NCBI GenBank assembly: GCA_963971425.1
Contig: OZ020516.1
Location: 15,860,593 to 15,924,592 of the forward strand
Length of the DNA: 64,000 bases
Direction: 5' to 3'
From: Bryoerythrophyllum caledonicum
Taxonomy: Eukaryota > Streptophyta > Bryopsida > Pottiales > Pottiaceae
Shown: positions 22,895 through 34,195 of the stretch, piece by piece
Layout: every line of letters starts with the position of its first letter
How positions within the stretch are numbered: position 1 is the stretch's first letter
Notes under the pieces: model-generated
The model's input: only the letters and a program-made list of their open reading frames with translations
Database searches by the model: none
Told to the model about the DNA's origin: nothing
Program-made: the position numbers and the translations under genes

Positions 22895-24267
22895 ATGGCG
22901 ACCGTCATGAACGCACCGGCGATGGCCGCAGTGGCCGCGGGCGCGGCCGGGGTCGCGGGGGATTCCAAGTTCAGTCAGCGCAGAAATGCGTTCTTCGCCG
23001 GCGGTGCAGGATTCGGCGACCACGTGGGGAAGCTTTCGGTGAATTCGTCCCGGCGAGGTGTTTTGCGAGTGGTGGCTGAGGGTATGAATTCGACCATGGA
23101 GGGAGGCAAGGCCAACGCGGTTGTCTCCAATGCTGAGGTACCGGTCACGCTGTGTATGTTTCGAATTTCTTTGAGAGAGAAAAGGGAGCTTAAACCCTAA
23201 ACCCTGGAGTTGATGTTTAGGTTGACAGAATGGCGTCGGAGCAGAGTGAGAGCGATGTTGAGACTGGTAGAGAGGCAGTGCAGGCGGTGCTGCAGTGGCG
23301 GTGCGTGGAGGCGAATGTGGAGAGTGATCGCCTGCATTACGGCCGGTTCGCAGTGTCGCCCTTTCGCGTAGGCCAGGCGAACACGGTCGGGATTGCGATG
23401 CGGAGAGCGCTCTTAGGCGAGGTCGAGGGCGCGGCTGTGACTTGCGCTGCTTTTCAGAACGTGGCGCACGAGTATTCGGTCGTGGAGGGGGTTCAGGAAT
23501 CCGTGTTGGACATTCTGCTCAACTTTAAGGAGCTTGTGATCCGGAGCAACTCGCAGGAAACGCAGAAGGCGTTTATTTCCACAATTGGCCCTGGTGAAGT
23601 GACTGCAGGGGATATCATCTTGCCTCCGTCGCTCGAGGTTACTGATCCTTCTCAGCACATAGCTCTTCTGACCAAAGCGGTTCCGTTCGATGTTGAGTTG
23701 GAAGTGGAGAGGGATTGCGGGTACCGCGTTGCGGACCCGGCCAAGTCCACCGACGGACGGTTTTACTTAGACTCCGTGTTTATGCCGGTCCGGAATGCCA
23801 ATTACAGCGTGCATTCCTTCGAGAATGAGGACATTACGCAGGAAATCCTGTTTCTAGAGATCTGGACCAATGGCAGTATTTCCCCCGAGGAAGCACTCTA
23901 TGTGGCTGCGCGTAGTCTGATCGATTTGTTGCTCCCGTTTTTGCAAGCAGAGAAGCGAGAGATTGCCAACACTTCTGACAGTGACCATGGCTCCAGTACC
24001 ATGTCTTACTTTTCCTCCTTTTTGCCGGCGTCCGAGCAGATCACGAAAGAGGTCACTTATAAACACATTTTCATTGATCAGTTGAAACTCCCTGCTAGAG
24101 CGTACAATTGCCTGAAGCGGGCCAACATACACACAGTGGCGGATTTGTTGGACTTTACCCAGGACGATTTGATGAGAATCAAGAACTTCGGAAAGAAGTC
24201 CGTTGAAGAAGTATTAGAAGCTCTCCGTGTACAGTTCGATATCAACTTACCCAAGACTAGAGCCTAG
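22895..24267 (+). CDS. rpoA: Nuclear-encoded plastid RNA polymerase alpha subunit
   Basis: There are two exons (22895-23137 and 23221-24267) with an 83-bp GT-AG intron in phase 0; the product has 429 residues. Exon 1 (81 residues) is Ala-rich at its start, has many hydroxylated and basic residues ([12 protein letters not shown]) and looks like a plastid transit peptide. Exon 2 holds the whole bacterial-type body. The alpha N-terminal domain carries [20 protein letters not shown] and [19 protein letters not shown], which form the assembly interface. The alpha C-terminal domain carries [20 protein letters not shown] and [16 protein letters not shown], the helix-hairpin-helix that binds DNA. It should assemble with plastid-encoded beta, beta' and beta'' subunits. 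Loss of rpoA from the plastid with transfer to the nucleus is known in mosses. A telo-box (AAACCCTAAACCC) lies at the 3' end of the intron. No breaks are seen. Confidence 0.95.
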
Positions 24268-24870
24268 ATTTAGTTAGCCAATAACTTGGCGCTTTTGGCA
24301 CAGATGTAGACACATTTGTAGACATCAATTCAAGAAGGTTTTGACTATCAACAACTCTACTTTTGCGGGGGCACAAGATCGCCCCTTCCTCTAGTTATTC
24401 TAACCAACATCCCTCCCTCATGTGACCTGCTTTTCCTAGTCTCATGAGGACTTTTCGAGCTCCAGTTCCACCTCAATGCATTACCTGATTCCTGGCTGCT
24501 GTTCGAGTCCAGAGCAATCAAACAATGTAGCTCTCTGTGGTGAGTCACTCTCATTATCTTTGTCAAATCTACTCTGTTATTGCATTCGGAGTGAGAATAT
24601 GTTTAGAACCTAAGTATTTTAGTTTCCGTTTTTATCGTACTGAGCTTGTGAAGATGGACTCAAGTGTTTCTCATTGTTTACTGAATGTTGTGCAGAAGAA
24701 ACAGGCTTGAAGGGCGGACAAGCATTCTCGATTGGGGGAAAGGTTGCTATACTTTGATCTGATCAGGGAAATACTGTTCATTGTGTTCAATGTTAACATG
24801 GAGAACTGGTAACTACTCCCATAATCCATCCTTCTTCTGGGCTTATTTCTTGAATCTACTGTGTGCGCCT
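24268..24870. other. 3' flank of rpoA
   Basis: This is probably 3' UTR and downstream DNA; the composition is mixed and no gene is recognised. No clear polyadenylation signal was singled out. Confidence 0.35.
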
Positions 24871-24871
24871 T

Positions 24872-25492
24872 TTTTTTTGCTTAGTGCAAAACTGGGGACT
24901 CCGGACAGCTCCCAGTTTTTTTATTACAAGTTTCTATTCACATTAAGATTTTCCATATGGATAAATAATTTTAAGTTCGTTGATATCTTAAAAAAACTGT
25001 CCAGGGCATAATACATCATTTTCAACCACATCCAACATTTTCACACATTGTTAGGCGAGGTACCAAAAAACATATCTTTTCCCACACAAAGAATAAAGAT
25101 CTTATTTTTTTCTTTTCATTTTTCCTACTACAAAGATGAAGTGTAAGCCTTCTTATTGACTGTTTGGATTAACATATTAGCTTACAAAAGATTAAAAAAG
25201 TGTTGAGGCAATTTTTGAACCTCTATTCCTTTCACTCATTTTGAATGCCACACCCCTTTTCTACCTCTAAAAATTAATGTCCAATGAACTAATATCATGT
25301 TCTGTATGATGGTGCAAAAAATTCACTACATTTTATACCAAGTGAAGTCAAAGTCTGCTCATCCTCTCAATCCATTCAAGTTCTCTCCTGCAAACACTAT
25401 AACAATCTTTCAATCCTTGAAATTAACTTTATAAGATTTTGTGAGCATGTTATTTAATTTTTAAAAATTAAGATCCTACAGTTTAACCCCTA
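24872..25492. repeat. Partial TTAA-family element
   Basis: Landmarks ACTGGGGACTCCGGACAGC, TGTTAGGCGAGGTACC and TTTTGAATGCCACACCCC match the family. The left terminal end is missing. It abuts the complete copy that starts at 25493. Confidence 0.5.
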
Positions 25493-26424
25493 AGGTACCG
25501 TGACAATTTCACATCAAAAACACTTCAAAATTGTTGGATTCTAGTGCAATGAATAAAGAAGGAAAAAAAATTGATTTCTAGTTTAGACCGTAGGATCTCA
25601 AATACGACTTATTAAGTAACATAATTTCATAAATTTTGACCGCACGGATTGAAATATTATAGTGTTTGAAGTCAAAGCAATGGTTCATTTTCTTCCCTCC
25701 ATTGAGTGGATCAAAAGCCTTTGACTTTACTTGGTGTTAAATTTTTGCACTTCACAAGGTCTAAATCCATTACCATTGTGTTAAGCATGATGTTAGTTCC
25801 TTACACACCAAATTTTAGAGGTAGAGGAGGGGTGTAGCATATTCAAAACAATTGTGCAAGGAGTGGAGGTTCAAAAACTGCCGATTCACGTTTTAATTTT
25901 TTGTGAAATTAATGTGTTTTAGATTAATAATCTGAATGGTCAATGAGAAGATCTACACTACATATTTTTGTGAGAAAAAACAAAGTGTAAAAAATATGAA
26001 GATTTCTAAGTTTTATGTGGAAAAGAAGAAGTTTTTTTGGTACCTTGCCCGACAATGTAAGACATTGTGTGAAAATGTTTGACTTGGGTTAATATGCTAT
26101 TTTTTACTAAAGACAAAAACTTTTTCTAACAATATTAAGGAAAAAAATATTACTTGCTAGTATTGAAAATCTCACATTCAATAGAGTGTTCTAGGAAAAG
26201 TTTATGGAGGTGCCCAAAGTGCCCGCCCTTCCCATTTGAAATTCAAAACCCTATAACTTTTTAATTATATGTCGGATTTTTTAAAAAATTGTTCTCTTGT
26301 TGAGGTCTTAGTAATGTCCTTCTACAGTAAAAAATTCAAAGAGGAATGTTGGAAATTGACACCATAGGAATCTAACCGAACTTTCAAAAAGCCCATTATT
26401 GACACTTGGTCTTTTAGGGGTTAA
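25493..26424. mobile_element. 932-bp TTAA-flanked non-autonomous element
   Basis: This complete copy starts TTAACCCCTAAGGTACC and ends GGTCTTTTAGGGGTTAA. It is in the same orientation as 7838-8791 and closely similar over its full length, including GTTTTTTTGGTACCTTGCCC and GCCCGCCCTTCCCATTTG. No coding frame is present. Confidence 0.7.
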
Positions 26425-26522
26425 GTTGGAAATAGAAGTTCTTGTTTCATTCTTCATTCTCTACACTATAATCAACAATTTTGAAGTGATTTTGGTGTGA
26501 AATTGTCAACGAATCATAGGTT

Positions 26523-26810
26523 TTAACCCTTTAAGACAAATGAGCTCACAATGTCTAGGAAAATCTACTGGTGTAATAGATCACGCAAAATAACATCTAC
26601 ACATAGGATACATATCATAACAACCCCACTTCACAAAAATCATTGTAGCTCTTCAATACTTGCATCAAGTTTAGTGATCTTGGTGGATGTTCACCTTGCT
26701 CTATCTCTAAATTTTCCTCAAATTTGCCTTGGAAGTGGTGTGTAGCGCTCGCTACAAAGGTTAATGTGCCTAAACAACCCAAAAATGGGTGTTAGACCCT
26801 AAAGGGCTAA
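26523..26810. mobile_element. 288-bp element, TTAA/CCCTTTA ends
   Basis: It begins TTAACCCTTTAAGAC and ends ACCCTAAAGGGCTAA. The interior carries ACAACCCCACTTCACAAAAA and CAACCCAAAAATGGGTG. Copies in the other orientation stand in tandem at about 56545-57083, and a partial copy lies at 59710-59880. The ends resemble those of the larger TTAA family. Confidence 0.55.
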
Positions 26811-27044
26811 TAATTACATCATTAGTTTTCTTGAGTGTTGCTTCTTGTTTGCAGCTCTCAGATGTCTCCTCCTAACAACTTGTTATTGCTTACCGTGAAT
26901 GCTAATTGTATTGGTGCCTTCCTAACTTTCTGAGCTATTAAAATTGGGTTAAGGTAGGACAACTTGAAACCGACTAGTGACCCCATCCAGCTCCCTTCTA
27001 CACCCTTCCTAAATTTTAGAGAGGAAACATTGCATGTCAACTAA

Positions 27045-27300
27045 TCTACTACATATAATAAAAGAGGAAGGTACAGTACCCGGTTGGTACCCAAGCAATC
27101 TGTTGCGCCACGTGGCGATACCCGGCCTACCCCAATATTGGCCTTCCTTGACACCTGGCAATAGCTAGGAACAATAAGAGGCCTACGAATATCACCTAAG
27201 TATCACGCCTTAGGACACAACAACATGTGGCATTTACTTTTATTATAGTTAAGTTTACTTTTAGTTTTACAATTTTAACTAGCTTTCCAAAACTTACACA
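27045..27300 (+). mobile_element. Possible Helitron 5' end
   Basis: TCTACTACATATAATAAAAG preceded by A resembles the TC-starting 5' end of plant Helitrons. No matching CTRR end with a preceding hairpin was located, so the extent is unknown and the call is tentative. Confidence 0.2.
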
Positions 27301-27326
27301 ATTCGTTGGGGACAACAAGTCAGTAT

Positions 27327-27701
27327 ACTACCGTAGGTGAACCTCTAGTTCGGCACCTCCATGCGGAATAATCAACTAAAGTGACTGAAGGCCATTCGGC
27401 ATCCAAAATAAAAATACATTTATTTTCCACAATAAATCACAAATTATTGTATTTAGCACATTTGGCGACCATGGGGTTTGAACCCAAGACCTTGGGGTTC
27501 TAAATGAAAGCCTCCATGCATGCACATCCTTGAAGGAAGGCTTTTCCAAGCCTCACTCCCCTTTGATGTCTTCCAATGTGACAAAATCTGTAAACATATA
27601 GTTTCTCTAGTTTTGGCAATTTCATAAAATATTTTCCCACTTAATTCGGCAAGCATTTTTGTAATTAATATACGTTGAACTAGAGGTTCACCTACGGTAG
27701 T
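27327..27701. repeat. 375-bp MITE with 25-bp inverted ends
   Basis: The ends ACTACCGTAGGTGAACC and GGTTCACCTACGGTAGT are perfect complements within a 25-bp arm. No convincing target duplication is visible. The interior, read on the minus strand, holds GGGTTCAAACCCC, a tRNA-type B-box look-alike. Confidence 0.65.
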
Positions 27702-27801
27702 CACTTATAAATCCACTCGTAATACATAATTCATGTAAAGGCAAGCTACACTTCCTCGCTGAAATCTAAGAAGTGCATAGAAGGGAGCGGTTTAAGTTCA
27801 C

Positions 27802-28072
27802 GCCCAAAGCGAATTGACCCCGTCGTTGGGAGTTACCCGACGAGGCCACGAGGTGGTGGAGCCAAACCTGGCCCCTATTTTGTTTTTGGGTGGGGCCCTA
27901 ATTATAGCAAGGGAAGGTCCTCAAGGATAAACAATATTTGTAAGCCCTAAATTTGTCCCAAAAAATCCCTCTGGACCCCCCAAAATAAGAGGGCTAGGAA
28001 AATGACCCCATGCAATTAAGTCAGGGCCCACCTCGGGTAACTCCCAACAAGGGGGTCAATTTGCCCTGGGCA
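27802..28072. mobile_element. MULE-like MITE with 9-bp target duplication
   Basis: This 271-bp element has long inverted ends of about 45 bp (left GCCCAAAGCGAATTGACCCC, right complementary with a few mismatches). TAAGTTCAC is duplicated exactly at 27793-27801 and 28073-28081. A 9-bp duplication with long arms is the pattern of Mutator-like elements. It lies in the upstream region of the C2-domain gene. Confidence 0.75.
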
Positions 28073-28136
28073 TAAGTTCACTACAGTACAGTAGTCGGTT
28101 TTGGGTTGCTGTATTGGTATTCCTATTCCCACAGGT

Positions 28137-28560
28137 CTACAGTATCTGCGTCGAATACCGAGTTGTGGAAAGGCAAGAGACGCTTTCGTCTTCTCCGATA
28201 AGAGTGCCTCCCTTCAATGACTTTCTGCTTCCTGCAGCGAACATCGGAAAATCTTGCATGGTGAGAAAATCCTTCACCTTACGCTTCTTCAGTCGCAATC
28301 GCGAGTTGCTGAGTCGAAGAATGCCTGTATAATTTTGTCTCCTGAGCTCGCTCATTAGGATCAGAGCTTGAAGAAACCTTGGCAGCATTGATGCATGAGA
28401 CTGTCTTGGATGGGAGAATCTGCATTGGTGGGATGATTGGAGGCAGCGATGGAGGCTGATGAACGGTATGATATGTGAATCGGAAAGAGGAATAGGGTTT
28501 AGGGATACAGAACACGAGGGGCCTGAGTGTTGAGGTGATGGTGGGAGGTTGAGAGAGCAT
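28137..28560 (-). CDS. Possible small divergent gene, transit-peptide-like start
   Basis: The start codon is at 28560, and the first 61 codons (to 28378) have no acidic residue and are rich in S, T and P, as in organelle transit peptides (MLSQPPTITSTLRPLVFCIP). A GT donor follows AAG at 28377. Splicing to 28286 in phase 0 would add 49 residues (KRKVKDFLTMQDFPMFAAGS and on), for 110 in total. The acceptor is weak; a stronger-looking upstream one would give only about 70 residues. It would share a divergent promoter with the C2-domain gene, whose ATG is 52 bp away. The product is not recognised, and the frame could be chance. Confidence 0.25.
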
Positions 28561-28611
28561 GGTCACATGGTTGGTAGTTGTTTGAAGGCTGGAAGTGGTG
28601 TTCAGAGAGCC

Positions 28612-31600
28612 ATGTTCTTCAGAGGCCAAAAGGGTTCAGTTGAGTTCGACATCTTCGTGGAGGATCTCAAGCCGTGGACTTCATCGCGTGGCGATGGCGC
28701 CCTGGTGCTCACTTGGCAACGGGGCAGCAAGCGGTCCGGCAGCACGAAGGCCGTGACGCCGACGAATGGAAGAGTGGTCTTCAACGAGGGTTTCACGCTC
28801 TCGGTTTCACGCTCTCTGTTCGAGAGAAGCTCCGGGAAGATCCAGAGGAAGTGTGTGAGCTTCGCGTTGGTGGAGGACGAGAAGGTGAACCGCAGACAAC
28901 TCGCCTCTGGAGAGCTCGACCTGTCGCAGTTCGGGAACTTGACCGAGCCGTGCACCACCTCCATTCCGTTGTCTCTTGGAAACAATGGTGCTCAGCCCAC
29001 TTTGTCCTTCAGAATCTCGAGGCATGCTTCATCGTCAAGAACAGACAGTCCCCAGCGACCGAGCTACGTTGCGCCAGAAAGCGACGACGACTCTGGCGAC
29101 GTTGAAACCGACGAAATCGACTCATTTACTGACGATGACGAGTCCCCTAGTTCCTCCGACGATGACTCCACGAGGTTGATCAAGAAGAATTCAGCGTTGA
29201 CGGACAGAGATCTGTTATTCTCTTCTGCAGCTCCGATTCCACTCAAATCTCTTCCCTCCCCCGCGCCAAGTAGATCTGCTTCGCCTGCTTCAAGGACATC
29301 CGATGCAAAGGTATCAGTTGACCTAAATGTGTAGGAGACATTGAGTAAGCATTTGCTGCATTCTGACCTGGTGTGATGGATTCCAGGCGGCGGAGTCGAG
29401 ATTGCCAGAGGACGAGCAGCGGAAGAGGTTGCTGGGCATGCCGCTGTCAGCGCCGCCAGGGAAGGCGTTAGCCAAAGCAGTGAAGACGCTGGAAGCCGCT
29501 GCGGGGAAGACAGTGGAGGCGGCGAGGAACTCTGCGGAAGCACTGAGGAATTCTCCAGCGGGGAAAAGCCTGGAATCAGTGGCAAAATCAGTGGACGTCG
29601 CGGCCACCTCGCTTGCGAGAAACTCTGCGGTAGCAGTGCGGAATTCTCCAGCGGGGAAAGGGCTGGATTCAGTGGCGAAATCAGTGGACGTCGCGGCCAC
29701 CTCGCTTGGAAAATCTGTGGCGACCGCAGCAGCGCAGGCCTCCGCCGGACTTAGCCCAGCAGCAGCCGCCGCCGCTGCGTATGCAGCGAAGAAGACGTCA
29801 CCTCGTCCATCTTCAGAAGACTTCTCACCGCCAACTGATTCCGCGAGCTCTTCATCAGCGCGAGTGAGTAAGGGACCCATCGCAGACGACGTCGACGGAC
29901 CCAACATGAGCGTGCTGGCGGAGGCGCGCGCGAAGATGGCCATGGTGGAGAAACGGGCCATCGAGGAGCTGCGGTCCAAAGTCGCAGCGGCGGAAGCGCG
30001 GACGGTGGCGAGCGAGGAGAAAGGAAAGGAGATCGAGCGCGGCCTCAAAGAAATGATCATGAAGCAAGAAGATGAGCTGCGCGACACAGCCGCGATCGAG
30101 GTTGCGCTCTACTCCACAGTCGCCGAGCACACAAGCTCCTCCCACAAGCTGCACACCCCTGCGCGCCGCCTGGCGCGCCTCTACGTGCACGCCTTCCGCA
30201 ACTGGACTCCGGAGCGACGCGCCAGCTCCGCGCGCAACTCCATCCAGGGGCTCGTCGTGGTTGTCCGCGCGTGCGGGAATGACGTCCCAAGGTGCGGCTT
30301 CATCTCCGTCATCCCCTGCACCTTCATCTCCTGACATGGTTTACGCAACCTGAGATTGTTTTGCGCGTGCTGCAGGTTGACGTACTGGTGGTCGAACATC
30401 GTTGTGCTTAGAGAGTCCATCATGGAGGCGTGCAATGTGGGGCCTGCAAGTGACGTTGACGCTACCAGCGGCGAGGACACGTTTGCTGATCGCGCGAAGC
30501 GGTACCAGATGCGACGGCAACGCAGCACCAAGCAAGGAAGCACCAGTGAGATTCTCGGGTTCAAGGCCTTCAACAACGACTGGCAGGACTGCAACACGTA
30601 CGTGGTGGCGCTCCTGAAAGTGGAAACGTGGATCCATGGAAGGATACTCGAATGCGTCTGGTGGCAGGTGAACAATCACAGACTCATGATTTGCCAGTCT
30701 TGCAACATCATCATCATCATCATCTACTCCGACTGTTCTGTGCACATAGGCTATGGCTCCGCCAATGCAAGTTGGTGGCAGTGATCGGACGGCAAAAGCG
30801 AGCGCTCTGGGGGAGACGTTCGTGGATGTGCGGGACCAGCTGAGCAGATTGGCGGAGAAAGTGAAGGACGGGCTTGGCGAGCTGAACAAATTCGCGGGAG
30901 ACGTCAAGGAGTTCTTTACCAAGGAGCGACAAGATGGGAAGATGTCGCAGCTGGGAGACCCTCGCCAGGGATCGATCTCCATCGAGATCTGGAAGAATGC
31001 CTTCGGGGATGCTCTGAAACGATTGTGCCCTCTTCAGGGCCATGAGGCGGAGTGCGGCTGCTTGCCTGTCTTGAGCAGACAGGTTTGTAGGCTTCGGGAT
31101 GAATAGTTGCACAGTTCATTTGTGAAATTCTCGGCATTTTTCTGAAGGTAAAAAAAACAGAAACCGGTTTCTTGAGCATCGTATATGATAGTTTGTGAGA
31201 TTCTCGGCATTTTCTGAGGGTGAGAAGAACAGAAGTTCATAGGTTTTCTGGGCATTGAACCTGGCCAATCTCACTCTGCCTTTCGGGATGATTGGGTGCT
31301 ACTTGGATTCTTCAGGTAATTGCAGAGTGCGTAGATAGGCTGGACGTCGCCATGTTCAATGGAATCATGCGGAACCCGGAGGAGGATTCTCCGACTGATC
31401 CCCTGGCAGACCCTGTCACGGATCTCTCGGTTCTTCCAATTCCTGTGGGAGCCTTGACATTCGGAGCTGGATCTCAGCTAAAGAACGCGGTAAGGGCCAA
31501 CTGTGTAGATGAGAAGCTATAACAGACCATGTAATCATGTTTCTATTGCTGTTTATGGCTTCAGCATCTCAGGTTGTAACCATCATTTTCAGCAATCAGA

Positions 31601-32722
31601 TGTTAGTAATATGCAGGTTGTGACTTGGTCGACTTGGCTGTCCACATTACTTCGCGTAAAAGACCCAGATTCCAACAATAAGGCTGATGCAACTGCTGAA
31701 CAGGCCGAACGTGTGGAAGACAAGAGCTTCAATCAGCTTCTCAAAGCCACAGGCGATCTTCTGATGATCCCTAAAGACATGGTCGACATGGTGAAGCGTA
31801 GAGTGGTAATTTACGAGCCACTTTTTATATTTTCCGTCATCCTCATAATTCCCACAGCATACCTGTTGAGACATTACACATGGCTCTGAAAGGTGGACAT
31901 TCCAGGCAACCAGAAAAGAAGCTGAGAAGGGCAGTCCTTACTTTGTCCTCCTCAGAGCAGCCGGAGACCTCTTGATGCTGCCCAAAGATATGCTCATGAA
32001 CAAGGCAGTGAGAAAAGAGGTATAGTTCTTCCAACCAACTATGTCAGGTGTTTTTTTTATCAGAAGCATGTACAGTTCATTCTTAACAGCGGAAAGAATA
32101 TGGTTTTGGGAAACATGAGCCAAATACTCACAGAGATGCTTGTGACAGGTTTGTCCGCAGCTGAAACTGCCTCTGATTCGCCGAATGCTGATGAATTTCG
32201 TTCCTGACGAGTTTGCCCCAGATCCTGTGTCTCCATCACTGGTGGCGGCCATCAACACCGAGGTAGAATCCGAGCGTTTCTTCATGACATGGAACTTGCA
32301 ATCAAACCGTTTCAGATATATCTTATGTGCTGCCTTGGGTTCTTTCTGTATATTCACCTGGGCAGTCGCAGGTTTCTCTCGAGAGGCATATACAAGGCGA
32401 GGCAGAGATGAGCATAGAGGACATAAGCGTGGCGCCGGTGCCGATCGTCCTCTACATCCCGCCCTCTTCCTCCTTCGTGAGGCTGTGGATTGGCGAGCCT
32501 CCAGGAAGCAGCGACGAGTGGGGCAAAGCACCGTCCTCTCTGCTGCGCAAGGGCTACGGAAGCGACGACGAGCTCGACCACTTCCAAACCCCTCTCGACT
32601 GGCTCAAGGAGAGCCCGAACACGCGCAACTCTGCCTATCTGGACGACATGGCGCCCTCGGCAGACGATTCTCGCGTTTTCACCAAGCGCTACCAGCTTCT
32701 CAAGAAGGTTTGGGGCGCCTGA
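28612..32722 (+). CDS. N-terminal C2 (NT-C2/EEIG1-type) domain protein
   Basis: Nine exons fit a frame of about 1056 residues: 28612-29310, 29387-30291, 30376-30667, 30750-31082, 31316-31489, 31617-31805, 31906-32019, 32149-32262 and 32372-32722. All introns are GT-AG and all but one are phase 0. Residues about 7-145 form an NT-C2 domain (FDIFVEDLKPW, GRVVFNEGFTLSVS), followed by an acidic Ser/Asp region, an Ala-rich region with a 31-residue tandem repeat, a charged helical stretch (KMAMVEKRAIEELRSK) and the conserved plant C-terminal part (YWWSNIVVLRESIMEA, ECVDRLDVAMFNGIM, FGAGSQLKNA, RRMLMNFVPDEFAPDP). Plant members are poorly characterised; lipid binding or an organelle-movement scaffold role is inferred from the domain only. 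Exons 6 and 7 encode homologous segments, suggesting a duplicated, possibly alternative exon. The exact exon 6 donor (after 31802 or 31805) is uncertain. Confidence 0.88.
29548..29733 (+). repeat. 93-bp in-frame tandem repeat in the C2-domain gene
   Basis: Two nearly identical units starting at 29548 and 29641 encode NSPAGKxLxSVAKSVDVAATSL. The high DNA identity points to recent duplication or homogenisation. The unit is a multiple of three, so the frame is kept. Confidence 0.85.
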
Positions 32723-32755
32723 ACATATCCCGGATGAAATCATCCATTTTTGTCA

Positions 32756-32875
32756 AGAAGAAGAACTCCGGACCAATTTTTGACTTAGTGTAGTGAATAC
32801 AGTGAATGTTTGTTCATTCTCTTCACGAAGTGACATAGGATAGTGTGATAGAACTACTTCCCCCTTTTTGAGGCT
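32756..32875 (-). repeat. SINE-like (TTC)n-ended repeat, truncated copy
   Basis: AGAAGAAGAACTCCGGACC followed by GTGAATGTTTGTTCATTC and ACTACTTCCCCCT matches, in reverse, the fuller copy at 36031-36240. It lies just after the stop codon of the C2-domain gene, so its 3' UTR may contain it. Confidence 0.5.
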
Positions 32876-34195
32876 AAACACTTTCTACACTAAGTGCCCT
32901 GGAGACAACAGACATATCATCTCCCCCAAGGGCTTTTTGAGTACCCAAACAACGAGGTCTCGAGACCCCCCACCATAAAGCAAACGCACACGACGACCAT
33001 ATGGGGCTTCATCTCCAAGATATGGTCCCTAAAAGTCCGGGTTGGGCTCCTCATGCCCAGACTAGTTTCATGGTAAAATCTGATATGGTTTCTAACCAAA
33101 CCATTTGGTTACCCTCTTCTCATTTACCTTTTTAACCATATTATTACCACAACGTTTCCATTATGTTCTTGATGAGTTCCCCACCGTGTTATCCAACGTT
33201 CCCCAACGTTCCCCATTCCCAAGGTGTTCTCCATGTTTCCAAAGAGTTTCCAATGCGTTTACACTGGGAACCAATTTATACTTTTAAAATTTTATCCAAA
33301 TTTGCCTTAAGTTTTAATGGGGCCCACCACCAATCGTTGGGGCCCCAACGGAGGCTCATCCGCACACATGTGTGTGAGCTTATAGTTGGGTGGACTATGG
33401 TGGTAGGCACCACACTGGCATTGACAACCACCTCACCGATGCGCCATGACCCAAACCACTACACCAAGGCCGTGGTGTCTTAATTTTTGACAGCTTGTAA
33501 ATACTCAACATTTTATATGTGAATAGAGTTTTCCTATAAGTCCTTCTTGAAGTGGAAAGAAATGGAAAAGGTTGGGTGGGATTTAAATACCAAAAGATAG
33601 AGAGCTTGAGAAATTTCATGCTTTTTTTTTTGCACCAATGAAATACATTGCAATTAATGAAAGCTAAAGTTGCGCGTAGTATGCTAAGTCCTCAAAGAGT
33701 TGACAAATAGTCCCTCTACACCTTTTCCAAGCTAAGTCACCCTAGTCATGTGGTCCTTGCTACTAACACAAGACTATAAAGTAAAGGGTGAGATGTCAAG
33801 TGACCTCCTTTCACTTTCAAGAACACTCTAAGAACAAGACCTGGTGCTTTCATTCTTAGAATGTGAGTCAACTATGATTCCATGCTTGCAATGCTGTTAA
33901 AGGGTCACCCAAATTAGTGAGCCATAGCTATTTTTGGATAGCAAATGCAAATGCTTTGGTGTAAGGCCGTCCATATCAACCCCATGATTTGCGTGTGTCC
34001 ACATTTGCATTTTCCGATTTGGTTTTGGTTGGGCTAAATTTAACCGTGGCCATGTACAATTCAACTGTATACTTGGTTGGGTATAACGACATGTTGTTAT
34101 ATGGGTTAATAGACTGGAAGCTTGCCCTTGTTGATGTTTTTAGCACAAATGAGGAGTCTATTGTTTGTCTCATGTTTCACATAAATTAACCCCCC
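32876..34195. other. Intergenic, no recognisable feature
   Basis: No gene or clear repeat is seen. Short direct repeats such as CCCCAACGTT occur near 33200. Confidence 0.45.

Noticed and set aside
27465-27500. tRNA gene, from the GGGTTCAAACCCC B-box-like motif on the minus strand
   Set aside because: No acceptor, D or anticodon arms could be fitted. It lies inside a MITE.
29064-30087. Long minus-strand ORFs opposite exons of the C2-domain gene
   Set aside because: They are Ser/Ala-rich shadows of the GC-biased plus-strand exons, with no recognisable domain.
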